Assembly (NCBI GenBank): GCA_001007975.1
Contig: CP011268.1
Span: 868,001 to 932,000, forward strand
Direction of reading: 5' to 3'
DNA length: 64,000 nt
DNA from: a candidate division SR1 bacterium Aalborg_AAW-1
Lineage (GTDB): Bacteria; Patescibacteriota; Gracilibacteria; Absconditabacterales; Absconditicoccaceae
Below are positions 54,064 through 64,000 of the stretch, one piece after another. The position numbers were made by a program, and so were the translations under genes. Position 1 is the stretch's first letter. Each line of letters begins with the position of its first letter. The notes below the pieces were generated by a model, which worked only from the letters and a program-made list of their open reading frames with translations, was not told the origin of the DNA and did no database searches.

Positions 54064-56574
54064 TTATTCTTCAGAGAAGAGTCATTCATGTTCGCTATTT
54101 TCTGCTTCTTGTGCAAGTTTTTTAGCTTTTTCTTCGGCTTTGCGTTGTTCTTTGTAGGCCATATTTTCAGCTTTTTCTTCCCAAGGACGGAACATTCCAA
54201 GGATAGGTTTGTTGGTAATTTTATCTGGAGTAGAACCAGGTATATCAAGATAACATTCATTGGAATGTACAGTCTGTATAGAACCATCATTTAATCTTAA
54301 TCTGATTGCTCATTCATAAATACTTATACCTCCTATAATATTATCTCCTTTATCAAGATCTACGACTTGATCTCATTTTTTCGCTCTTTTTCGAATACGA
54401 AGATCATCAAGAGATAGCATCAGTGCTTTCGTAGTAGTATTAAGGAGTATAAATGGTTCTTCTTGATGTAAGAACATGGTACTTACACTATCACCATCTT
54501 GAAGTTCAATAGCTTTGACTCATCAAGCTGTTTTACCCATGGGTCTTAGCTCTTTGGAAGGGAAGAGGAGGAACCAACCATTTCTTGTTGCTACTGCTAC
54601 ATGATCATCATCTGATACAGGTAATACACTGAGAATCTTTTCATTTTTACCTGGTAAATTGATGATAGACGTAGGGAATTTTTTGAATGAAAGAACAAGA
54701 TTCTTATCTACTTTTTTGATATTATTGTCGCTAGTCAGGAGCAGTAAATGATCAAAGTCTGCATGTAATGTCTTGGCGAAGATTACTTTACCTTTGAGGT
54801 TAAAATGTTTATGGAAATTAAGAGGATTAGAGTTATATTGGAATGAACCCAGATCCTTGAGTCTTTGTACAACAAGCTCTCCCTGATCAGTAATAACAAT
54901 GATTTGATCTTGGTTATGTGTATAGATAAGATCAATGGTATCTTCAGGTATCACACTTACTCTTGTTTGATATAATACTCTAAGATCAAAATTGTCACTG
55001 AGCCATACAATCACATCTTCTTTTACTTTATCAGCTGCATCCTCAAACGCTTTGAGCGTTTTTTTGATATCTCCTGATTCTTCAACAAGAATAGTTCTAC
55101 GATCATCTCAGTAGGTAGTCTTAATGTCGTTCATTTCTTGTTTGACGACATCATCAAGAGCAGATGAATTGTTGATGATATTTTCAAGGTAGTCGATCAA
55201 TTTTTGTTTTTCATCGATTTCGTCAAGAATCTTATTAAGCTCTAATCCAACCAAACTCTGTAGTCTCATCTGGAGAATATATTCCGCTTGAGGGTCAGAA
55301 AATTCAAATTTTGTCATCAATGATTCTTTCGCTTCTTGTTTACTATCAGAGGCTCTAATAGTAGCAATTACTTCATCAATGATATCGATAGCTCTACGTA
55401 ATCACTCGAGAAGATGAAGTCTATCTTTAGCTTTCCCAAGTTGGAAAACAGACCTACGATACACTACTTTTCTACGATAGATGACAAATTCTGAGATCAG
55501 ATCTAAGATATTCAGTAATCTTGGTTGTTTACCTTGCTCAACCAGTGAGACGTTGTTAATAGGGAATGTACTTTGTAAATCAGTCATTTTAAATAACTGA
55601 GCAAGCACTTTTTGAGCATTGACACCTCTACGAAGACTAAGAGCTACTCTAATGATATTTTTTGCTGATTCATCTCTAATGTCAGTAATTCCATCAATTT
55701 TTTTATCGATGACTAATTCTCCTATCTTCTCTACAAGACTAGATTTATTGACTTGATAGGGAATTTCGTCAATAACAATGATATCTCCATGTTTACTCTG
55801 TTCGATATGTGTTTTCCCTCTTACAACTACAGATCCTTTCCCTTTACGATAGATTTCTAAGATACTTGCCGGATCAAAGATAAATCATCCTGTTGGGAAA
55901 TCTGGACCTTTAATAATAGTCATGAGATCATCTACTGTAGTTTCTTCATGATCCATATAATAAAGACATGCATCAATTACTTCTCTAAGATTATGAGGAG
56001 CCATATTAGTAGCCATACCTACTGCAATACCCATCGTTCCATTACAGAGATGATTTGGAAATTTTGTAGGAAGGGTAATCGGTTCGTTGAGCATATTATC
56101 GAAGTTTGGTCTTCGATCAACGGTATCCAGATCGATATCATTGAGCATTTCACTAGCAAGTTTAGTTAATCTTGCTTCTGTATATCTCATCGCTGCAGCT
56201 CCATCACCATCGATAGAACCAAAGTTACCCTGACCATCAACAAGAGGATATCTCATTGCCCAAGGTTGAGACAGTTTTACCATTGCTTCGTAAACAGAGC
56301 TATCTCCATGAGGGTGATATTTACCAATTACTTCTCAGACAACAGTAGCTGATTTTCTATGTTTACTGGTATGATTAAATCCAAGTTGATTCAATGCGTA
56401 CAGAATTCTTCTATGAACAGGTTTCATACCATCTCTGGTATCTGGAAGAGCACGTGATACGATAACTGACATAGCATACGTAATATACGACTCAGAAATT
56501 TCGTCAGTAATGTTCAATGGTTTAATAGTACCACCTGTGCTTAGCGTATCTTCGAGGAGAGGAGTGTCTGACAT
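54064..56574 (-). CDS. gyrA: DNA gyrase subunit A (type IIA topoisomerase)
   Basis: An 836-residue subunit that cuts and rejoins DNA. It has [31 protein letters not shown], the quinolone region [20 protein letters not shown], the catalytic Tyr in [10 protein letters not shown], a long coiled coil (about 380-500) and the six-bladed C-terminal domain with a GyrA-box-like RAKKGDQVVD. Position equivalent to Asp87 of E. coli is Glu. The protein ends in an acidic/basic tail ([14 protein letters not shown]). ParC is an alternative name, but the C-terminal blades favour GyrA. Only about ten glycines are TGA. Confidence 0.92.
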
Positions 56575-56585
56575 AATTGGTGTAT

Positions 56586-56619
56586 AAGGTTTGTAAAGTT
56601 GTAAGGTTTATAAAGTTGT
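56586..56619. repeat. Tandem 17-base repeat upstream of gyrA
   Basis: Two back-to-back copies of AAGGTTTRTAAAGTTGT lie 12 bases from the gyrA start codon, in its leader or promoter. Confidence 0.6.
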
Positions 56620-56640
56620 ATAAACTTTTTTAGATTGAAA

Positions 56641-56666
56641 ACAAAAATCCTGACGGATATCAGGAT
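56641..56666 (-). terminator. Intrinsic terminator of the 861-residue orphan
   Basis: ATCCTGA and TCAGGAT pair around a six-base loop; on the minus strand TTTTTGTTTT follows. It is 50 bases past the stop at 56716. Confidence 0.8.
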
Positions 56667-56715
56667 AAAGTATACGGATGTGATAGGGATAATCAATCCT
56701 TTTTATATCGAAATA

Positions 56716-59301
56716 CTATTCATATGCATTGTTGAGATCATCTTCTATATGTTGTATTTCATTATTTTTATTATAGGTCGTATATATTTTTTCCACTGCA
56801 GGATTTGTCGATGCAATATGATCAATATTTACAACATCAAAACTCGTTCCACTTGCTAATTGATCAATGGTTTGTTGAAATGCTTTCGTATCAATGGTGT
56901 TATTAGGATTATTATAATTCTCATATTGTGTACTAAAGAGTTTCAATAATAATGACAATGCTTGTTTAGCTTCCGGATTATTTTGTGTTCTGTTTGGGGT
57001 GTGTAATGCAAGAAGAAGACTATTTTTTGGAGTTTCATCATGTTGGGATGTGCTACTGAGGTAGTTAGCAAGATTACTGGTAAATGATTTATCAGTAATG
57101 AGTGTATTGAGTTTACTGAGACTGTCTTTAAGGATTATATTATCTTGCGCTGAATTTTTGAGCATAGTCGTACGGAGGAGCTGAAGACTATCAAAGGTGT
57201 CAGGATTGGTTTCTTTTGTGATTTTTTTGTCTTCAGATTGCTCATAATTATGAAGCTCTTGATAGAATGGACTGTTTTTTTGAGTTTCGTTAGGAGGTTG
57301 GTTCCCATCATTATTCCAGTTATACATGAGTTCTTTCGTCATATCTCGTACCTTGTTGTGAGAGATGTTATGAGCAATACTAGCTTGCAATCATATAGTA
57401 TCATCATTTTGCTCTTTTATTACTTCTCAGATATGTTTTTGAAATTGTTCTGTATACTGTACTTGAGGTGCTTGGATTTGAGTATGTTGAGTAATAAGTT
57501 CAGGAATTATTTTGGTTGATTCTTTGGTAAAGGCATCAAAATCTTTGATCGTACCTACTGTTACTACTCCTTTTGTGATCTGATTGATATTATTGGTATC
57601 AGAAGGATTATAGAGAGTATTGCTGATCGATACTTTCCCATTTTCGATCGTGATGATAGCATCGGTTTTGTCCATATCATGCAGATGAAGTGGTAAGGTG
57701 ACTTTATTGTTGGTGATAATAATTTCTTTAGGATTGTATTTAATGTCTTCAAGCCCAGGTGTTTGTTTCAGAATATTACTCACATAGGAGAGATATCACT
57801 TTTGTATTTTGTTGGCAAATGATTGTTCAACGGAAGGATGTATAAAATTGTTTTTCATGAGACCAAGGAGTGATCATCTCTCAAGAAGGAATTCTCTATT
57901 TTGATTTCGTGAATTATTACTTATTCTTTCTCTTATCCTATTGATTCTTGGATTTCGTTCAATTGCTTTTTTAGCTTCAGATGGGCTAGATGTTTCATCA
58001 ACTTTTCTGTCTGGATAAAGTTTCTTCAGGATATAGGATGGAATTTTTTTGTCTGGATTGGTCATAAGAATGTGTCGTAGTAGTGCATCTTTTTTGGCAA
58101 TCTGTTTTTTCTTCTCGTCTTTCGTAGCGCCATCAATAAGTGGATATTTCAATCTATTAGCATTGATATCTTCTGCCATTTTTATCACTTTCGCACTATT
58201 TTCTGGTAAGATAAAACTTGTCTTATTTTCTCCTGGAGGATAGGGGAATTGTGCCATCAGTGTTTCATCATTGATATCTTCAAATAATCATTCTACATGA
58301 AGATTACTCGTATCGATGTTTTCATCGTTGCTCAGATCATTGGCAAGAGAAGGAGATTCATTACGAGAATTTCTGTCGATTGATTCAGCTCATCAGATAT
58401 TGCTTTCTACTTCAAGGGCTCATTTCCTTCATCTTCAAGTTCGATTGTTGTTATCAAAGTTGATATCAATTGAACTATATAATTCTTCAGGACTAATTCA
58501 TAATGAATTAAGAGCATTTCAAAACTCTTCTATTCTTTGTCTTTCTATTGCTGTAATAGTTGTTTTGGAGTTTTGCTCTTTGGATTTTTTGATCTTATTG
58601 TTGAGTTGTACATAGTAATATACAAGTTTAGCAACTTGATTATCTACGGTATCATTCATCATCCATACTTCAGGATTTTCTTCTTTAGTACCGTCAGGAC
58701 GTATAATATTTGTATATCCAAAAATTTCTCTCAAAACTTGTAATTGTTGAGTTGGTATTTGATCAATAATCTTTGATTTGTTAAGATTTGCTGGCCACTC
58801 TTTATTAATATCTGATTGGTTTTTTTCATATGCTTGTAATATATATTTTTTCTGTTCTTCGTTTATTTTTTTTTCTTTATCAATAGTTTGTTCTTTTTTA
58901 TCAATAGTTTGTTCTTCTTGTGTCTGAGTGATCTCTTCCAGCGTCTTCTGCCCTCCTATAAGATTGTTGATATACAGGTTCGTATCTCACTGTATGCTGT
59001 TACTTTTTATATCTTTGGTAATAGTCTTGATATAAGAAGGAAGCGAGAGTATATTGTAGGAATTGGGATGTTGTAGGAGAATACTCAGGATGGTATCAAG
59101 GTGTTGTTGTTGTTCGATAGTAAGTGTATTGGTTTTTTCAGTCTTGAGGAGTATCTCTTGTGTAAGTTCTGGATTGATATCTGGATGAGATTGGAGAATC
59201 TTCTTCATGAGTGTATCTGAAAAAGTCTCTGTCTTCGGAGGCGCAATTACAGGAGATACTTCTAGTGATGGGAGTGATGAATATTCTGCTTGACCAGGCA
59301 T
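56716..59301 (-). CDS. Large orphan protein, 861 residues
   Basis: Continuous only with UGA=Gly. Composition is polar, rich in Asn, Lys, Glu and Gln, largely helical, with no clear signal peptide or membrane segment. Notable parts: a Pro-rich start (EVSPVIAPPKTETFSDTLMK), a direct repeat EQTIDKKEQTIDKEKK near residue 130, a basic Arg-rich stretch (RNPRINRIRERISNNSRNQN) near 470, and a C-terminal Asn-rich region. No known domain recognised. It resembles the 1858-residue orphan at 7336 in style. Has its own terminator. Confidence 0.72.
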
Positions 59302-59369
59302 AGTACACTATTATCATAAAGATATTCTATTATATCCCTATGAGTATATAATGCTATTTTCTCTACAGA

Positions 59370-59396
59370 AAAAAACACTGAGATGTTGACTCAGTG
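59370..59396 (-). terminator. Intrinsic terminator of the exported protein gene
   Basis: CACTGAG and CTCAGTG pair around a seven-base loop and are followed on the minus strand by seven T, 19 bases past the stop at 59415. Confidence 0.82.
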
Positions 59397-59414
59397 ATAA
59401 TATATGATATAAAT

Positions 59415-59993
59415 CTATTTATTGATATTGTTTTCAGATACCCCCATCATTTTGGCAATTTTTTTTAGTTCTTCTCATTTTGCTATTTCTTTAGCAAGTT
59501 TTTCATCAGTTTGTGCGAGTTTTATAGCTCATTGCTGTACTTTAGCAAAGATTTCTTTGAAGTGTTTTTTCTTCTCACTATCAGGAATTTCAGAGGCAAG
59601 TTGTTTCCCCAATTCATCACGTAGTGCAACGACATCAGTATCTAATCGATAGGTACCACGGGTATTAGCATCTAAGTATACACAGAGATCATTTCGCATT
59701 TTAACCATCAGAGTTACATCCAGTTCCCAGATATCATTAATAGAAGGGACATTGTATTTGGCTAAAAGAGCTTTCATATCTGCTTTGGCTTGAGGGTCAT
59801 TAGTGAGTTGTATTTGTTCGATTTTTTCATTTTGAGCTACTGTGGTCTGTGCAAAGCTAGGTGTTGCTATGGATACTGTCAGGGCAGTAAGTGGTATAAG
59901 GAGTGATTTATTCAGAGAATTTTTAAGAGTAAGGAGTGATTCACGAATAGAAAAATTAGATCAAGTTTCTACATTATGGAGAGAGTTTTCCAT
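59415..59993 (-). CDS. Exported helical protein of unknown function
   Basis: A 192-residue protein. A long N terminus leads to a signal-like segment (SLLIPLTALTVSIATPSFAQ) with a probable signal peptidase site after SFA at about residue 49. The mature part is helical and charged (DPQAKADMKALLAKYNVPS, LRDELGKQLASEIPDSEKKK). No family recognised. Two of its glycines are TGA. Confidence 0.65.
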
Positions 59994-60082
59994 AGTTATG
60001 TGATGTTACCAACTAAAACCCACTATTCAATAATAATTATTATAATAATTTTTTCTGATAATGCAAGTTTTTAAGGTTTTTG

Positions 60083-60391
60083 TTATACAACACTTTCCAT
60101 CACCCAATTTGCATATGCGTGATTTGAAGTTCCATTCAGTTTGATGATACAAGGAGTATCGTCAGGATGGACTGATTTTATAGCCTCTTTCACTAAAAGC
60201 CAATTTTGTGGTTTGGTTTTATAGAGAGTTACTATTTCTTGATTTTTTTCTAGTCATCCTTTCCAGACATAGGTATTATTGATTGCTCGAGAATTAACTG
60301 AAGCAATAAGTTTCTGATGAAAAAGATGGTCACTTACTTTGTCTGCATTATGTTGATCTGTATGAGTTACATAGATAAGAATGATGTCCAT
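60083..60391 (-). CDS. cutA: CutA1-type divalent cation tolerance protein
   Basis: A 102-residue protein that fits the trimeric CutA family: MDIILIYVTHTDQHNADKVS, the ASVNSRAINNTYVWKGGLEK core (first Gly of the pair GGA, second TGA) and EIVTLYKTKPQNWLLVKEAI, then HPDDTPCIIKL. CutA is linked to copper and other metal tolerance, by an unknown mechanism. Single gene; no metal transport genes near. Confidence 0.88.
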
Positions 60392-60505
60392 GATGAAAGG
60401 GTAACAGGAGTAAAAGAGGAATAAGGAGTAAAAGAGGTAAAAACTAGATTGTGCAACTGATACTATCTATGATACTTGTTTACATCTTCTATTTTTCGCT
60501 GACTA

Positions 60506-60964
60506 TCATAAACTTTTGATATATTCTAATACTTCTTGTGGATGAAGAGCTGGTTTTACATCTTCTCGTTTATAGATAATAGTGGCATCATGGTCAAGGA
60601 GAAATGATGTTCTGATAACACCCATATATTTACGACCGTACATTGATTTTTCTTTTCGTACATCAAAACGTGGATCACTTACTAATACAAGATCCGTATC
60701 TGCAATTAGAGGAATAGTCAGACCATATTTTTTTTGAAACTTACAGTGACTTTCGTGACTATCTTTACTAATTCCTATGACTTGTGCATCGAGTGCTTCA
60801 AACTGTGGGATAAGCGCATCGAATCCTTGTGCTTCTAATGTACATCCAGAGGTATCATCTTTAGGATAAAAATATAAAAGAGTATATTTTTTCTGACGAC
60901 AGAGTTCTTCCAGCGTGGTCTGGATTTGGATCTGATCCGGTTGTGTGAGAAGGAAAGGGTTCAT
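60506..60964 (-). CDS. bcp: Thiol peroxidase, Bcp/PrxQ peroxiredoxin
   Basis: A 152-residue enzyme that reduces hydroperoxides. The active-site segment is LLYFYPKDDTSGCTLEAQGF, with the peroxidatic Cys; the resolving Cys usually five residues later (CTxEAC) is absent, replaced by Gln, so it may act as a 1-Cys type or use another Cys (ESHCKFQKKYG). A conserved Arg lies in GVIRTSFLLD. No TGA glycines. Confidence 0.92.
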   Translation of the reverse strand: MNPFLLTQPDQIQIQTTLEELCRQKKYTLLYFYPKDDTSGCTLEAQGFDALIPQFEALDAQVIGISKDSHESHCKFQKKYGLTIPLIADTDLVLVSDPRFDVRKEKSMYGRKYMGVIRTSFLLDHDATIIYKREDVKPALHPQEVLEYIKSL

Positions 60965-61110
60965 AGTAGAAGTGAGTTATGGTTATAAAGTTTACAGTTC
61001 TTGTTAAGAATGAAGAGTAATTTAATGGTTTTTAAAAAATATACCTCTATAGTACAAAGTTCAGAGATATATTCAAGGGGAAAGTTATTTATGTTATAAT
61101 AATATTGTTA

Positions 61111-63564
61111 TTAATTATTGATTATATTCATAATCTTGTCAGCTACAAAAATCACTTTCTTTGTCGTTCCAGTAAGATATTTTGAGAGAGTTTCATCAGC
61201 ATGGACGAGGCCGAGGAGTTCTTGTTCTGATATCCCAGCTGGGACAGTGAGTGTACCTCTCATCTTACCATTGATCTGGATAGGGAAGTTGATTGGTTTT
61301 AATGTAATCTTATTCGTATCTGCGACAGGCCAAGCAGAGAAAGCAATATCATCAACATGACCTGTCTGTTCCCAAAGTTGTTGTGCAAGTATTGGGGCAA
61401 ATGGAGCGAGAAGTTGTCCGATGATAGCGAGATGTTCCGCATCTATAGATTTATGATCATAGATCGTATTCACAGCGATCATGAGCTTACTGACAGCGGT
61501 ATTGAATTTGTATGATTCGATATCTTCAGTGACTTTAATAATAGTATCATGAATAGTAGCGATGACATCATCGTTGTGAGTATTGTACCATTCATTACTT
61601 GGAAGTTTTTCTACTCTGTCGAGGAATTTTTTGATACCGTTGAGAGCATTGTCGTTTCGGACTTTGTCGGCTTCGATCGGTCCCATAAACATGAGGTAGG
61701 TCCTGACCGCGTCAGATCCATATTTTTCTACGATCTCAAGTGGATCGACACCATTGTTGTATCTTTTACCCATCTTGCGACCATCAGCACCGAGTACCAT
61801 GCCTTGGTGGACGAGTTTTTTAAACGGTTCTGGTGAAGGGACATATCCCTGATCGTAGAGGAACTTGTGGATAAAACGAGAGTAAAGGAGATGTCCTACG
61901 CTATGTTCTTTACCTCCAGAGTAAAAATCTACAGGCAGACACTTGTCAGCGAGTTCTTTACGGATGAGTGCTTCATCGTTGTGAGTATCAGGAAATCTCA
62001 AGAAATAGAATGAGCTACACATAAAGGTATCGAGAGTATCGCATTCACGGAGATATGTTTTACCATCTTTCTCATAATACTTGAATGTCGGATGATCTTC
62101 GAGTGGAGATTTTCCTTTGGGTTTAAAATCAGTGACATCGAGTGGTAAGACTACTGGAAGTTCTGATTCTGGTATGGGCTGTGGAATATTATTTTCATCA
62201 TAGTAGACGGGTATCGGACTTCCTCGGTATCTCTGACGTGAGACAGATCGATCACGAAGTCTATAGGTAATTTTTTTCTTACCACATCAGAGAGATTCGA
62301 GATGAGCGATGATGGCAGACTTTGCTTCTGTAGAGTCCATACCATCAAATTGTGCTGAATTGATGAGTACTCCTGTTCAAGTATAGGATTCTTTGGTATA
62401 TATAAATCACCATATATCATTTCATATATTGGTATAGATTGCTGGTCATTCAGAAATATCTTCTCAACTTTTTTTTCATATATTGAAACGTATTGGAGAT
62501 TGTTCGTTGTTTTCTGTATCAATTTGTGCAATTACCTGTTTTACTGGAATATTAAATTTCTGAGCAAATTCTCGATCTCTCTCATCATGAGCTGGGACCA
62601 TCATTACTGCACCTGATCCATAATCCATGAGTACGTAATCAGCAAACCAAACTGGAACAGAATCTCCAGTAAGAGGATGAAGGGCATATAATCCTGAAAA
62701 TACTCCTGTCTTTTTTTCACCAGCATCTTGTTGTCTTTGGACGGCAGTTTTTGCTATAGTAGTTTCTCTGTAGGATTGTACTTCTATTTTTTTGTCATTA
62801 CTGAGGAGATCATCGATGAGGGTATTTTCTGGAGCGAGGACGACAGCAGTCACTCCGTATAAGGTATCTGGACGAGTCGTGAAGACTGTCAGAATAGTAT
62901 CGCTATTTGGTATTGTAAAATCTATTTCACAACCTTCACTGCGTCAAATCCAGTTTTTTTGCGTTATTTTTGTCTCTTCTGGTCGGTCTAGAGAATCCAA
63001 ATCTTCGATAAGTCTATCAGCATAATCCGTAATTTTAATAAACCATTGCATATGTTTTTTTTGGAAGGTTTCAGATTTACATCTTTCACATTTACCATCC
63101 ACAACTTGATCGTTCGCCAATACCGTTTGACAATCCGGACATCGATTGACGAATTTTTCATCACGATACACTAATCCAGCTTCCATGAGTTTCACAAAAA
63201 TCCATTGCGTCCATTTGTAATAATCAGGCATACTCGTATCGATAACTCTTTCATAATCAAACGATATATTCAGAGCTTTGACTTGATCTAAGAACATCGC
63301 CTTGTTCGTATCAGTCACTTCACGAGCGAGTTTGTTCTCTTGGAGAGCATAATTTTCTGTCGGTAATCCAAATGCATCAAATCCAAAAGGATTTAAAACA
63401 GTATATCCTGACATAGTTTTATATCTAGCGATGACATCATTGATAGTGAATACTGATGCATGTCCTGCATGGAGACCTACTCCAGATGGATATGGAAACA
63501 TTGTCAATGCATAAAAAATCTTCTCAGCTGGTGCAGATAGTAAATCAGGAGAAAAAGTACTCAT
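61111..63564 (-). CDS. leuS: Leucyl-tRNA synthetase
   Basis: An 817-residue class I synthetase charging tRNA-Leu. It has the HIGH-type motif in FPYPSGVGLHAGHASV, a zinc site CPDC with CERC, the editing domain with FTTRPDTLYGVTAVV and VPAHDERDREFA, the core DTFMCSSFYFLRF, and the signature loop as DGRKMGKRYNNG where KMSKS is normal. The end has the LeuS domain with INGKMRGTLTVPAG. Several Gly are TGA. The KMSKS change is noted under findings. Confidence 0.95.
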
Positions 63565-63631
63565 CGTATTTGAGAAAATATAAAGTTATACTAAACTATA
63601 GCTATTTACTCTTTCGTTTCAAGATAACTAT

Positions 63632-63656
63632 AAAAAAAAGAGCTCAATGCTCTTTT
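63632..63656 (-). terminator. Intrinsic terminator of the LRR gene
   Basis: AAAAGAGC and GCTCTTTT pair over eight bases around a five-base loop; on the minus strand a T-run follows. It sits just past the LRR gene stop. Confidence 0.8.
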
Positions 63657-63665
63657 ATTTTATTT

Positions 63666-64000
63666 TTATGGACATAATGTAGTCGTTCATCACTGTTGAG
63701 GGGCATCAGTATATGGTCCACTTGTAGATGGTGATGTCCATCACTTAGATGCTAAGTAACTACAAAACTGTCATGGTAAGCTTGTTAAAGCATTGTTTGA
63801 TAGATTTAATGTTTGGAGATTGGTTGCAGATGGGTTTGCTATGCTAAATGATGTGAGATTATTATTTTGTAATAAAATCCAAGCTATATTAGGCATATGA
63901 GTTGGTAGTTGTATTGATGTAATATCATTATTTTGAAGGTCTATTTGAATAAGATTAGGCATTGTACTTGGAAGTGAAACACTAACAATATTATTATTTG
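63666..64000 (-). CDS. Leucine-rich-repeat protein, 5' end outside the window
   Basis: The visible 110 or so residues hold at least four LRR units of about 22 residues with the LxxLxLxxN pattern (LIQIDLQNNDITSIQLP; NLQTLNLSNNALTSLP), then a Cys/Ser/Gly-rich tail ending GGTTTLCP before TAA. LRR proteins of this kind are usually exported and bind other proteins. The N terminus, including any signal peptide, is not in the window. Confidence 0.8.

Noticed and set aside
58860-58920. Short repeats encoding TIDKKEQTIDKE, considered as a CRISPR or VNTR
   Set aside because: Only two units and part of a coding frame; no spacers, no cas genes.
60400-60450. Direct repeat GGAGTAAAAGAGG twice upstream of cutA
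   Set aside because: Short, two copies, low complexity; no basis for a regulatory call.
1-64000. Mass pseudogenisation by premature TGA stops
   Set aside because: The interrupting codons are always TGA at conserved Gly positions, never TAA or TAG, so the genes are intact under table 25.

Overview
The window comes from a bacterium that reads UGA as glycine (translation table 25), as the CPR lineages Absconditabacteria (SR1) and Gracilibacteria do. Under the standard code almost every gene breaks into pieces. Read with UGA as Gly, about 55 continuous genes appear, and every one can be ended at TAA or TAG. The decoding is fixed by invariant glycines written as TGA: the UMP kinase glycine loops, the DnaX Walker A motif, a methyltransferase SAM motif, a prepilin cleavage site and a lipobox. 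The DNA is AT-rich, clear Shine-Dalgarno sites are rare, and many genes abut or overlap. All coordinates below are for UGA=Gly reading frames.

Layout. 1-7.2 kb: HemW-like radical SAM protein, UMP kinase, a lipid-linked sugar flippase with a TPR partner, a Nudix protein and an orphan. 7.3-12.9 kb: one orphan protein of 1858 residues. 12.9-17.5 kb: dnaX, a type IV prepilin-like protein, small membrane and coiled-coil proteins, and a methyltransferase. 17.5-24.3 kb: a 1203-residue glycosyltransferase-glycoside hydrolase fusion, a polyphosphate module (PPK2 plus VTC-domain protein), a SufT-like protein and a small membrane protein. Then come RNase P RNA, murD and two lipoproteins.

27.8-35.9 kb is the most coherent system: a seven-gene NAD salvage operon (NadR, PnuC, PncA, NadE, PncB, NadM-Nudix and a deoxyribosyltransferase-like/A1S_2505-like fusion). 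It is transcribed away from a divergent NrtR regulator. The shared control region carries three related inverted repeats (AATGT-N7-ACATT). The set can take up and recycle nicotinamide, nicotinate and nicotinamide riboside to NAD; no de novo pathway gene is present here, which suits a host-dependent lifestyle.

36.0-41.2 kb: trmB, a membrane-tethered methyltransferase, type IV pilus motor and platform genes (pilB, pilC), and a family II pyrophosphatase. 41.3-53.1 kb: an exopolysaccharide/cell-surface cluster of four glycosyltransferases, large membrane proteins (one with LysM and an in-frame palindromic repeat) and a flippase, interrupted by a MazF/PemK-like gene between 37-base direct repeats. 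53.2-64 kb: an SLH-type surface protein, gyrA, a second large orphan (861 residues), an exported protein, cutA, a Bcp-type peroxiredoxin, leuS and a leucine-rich-repeat protein cut by the window edge. I saw no tRNA, CRISPR array or transposase.
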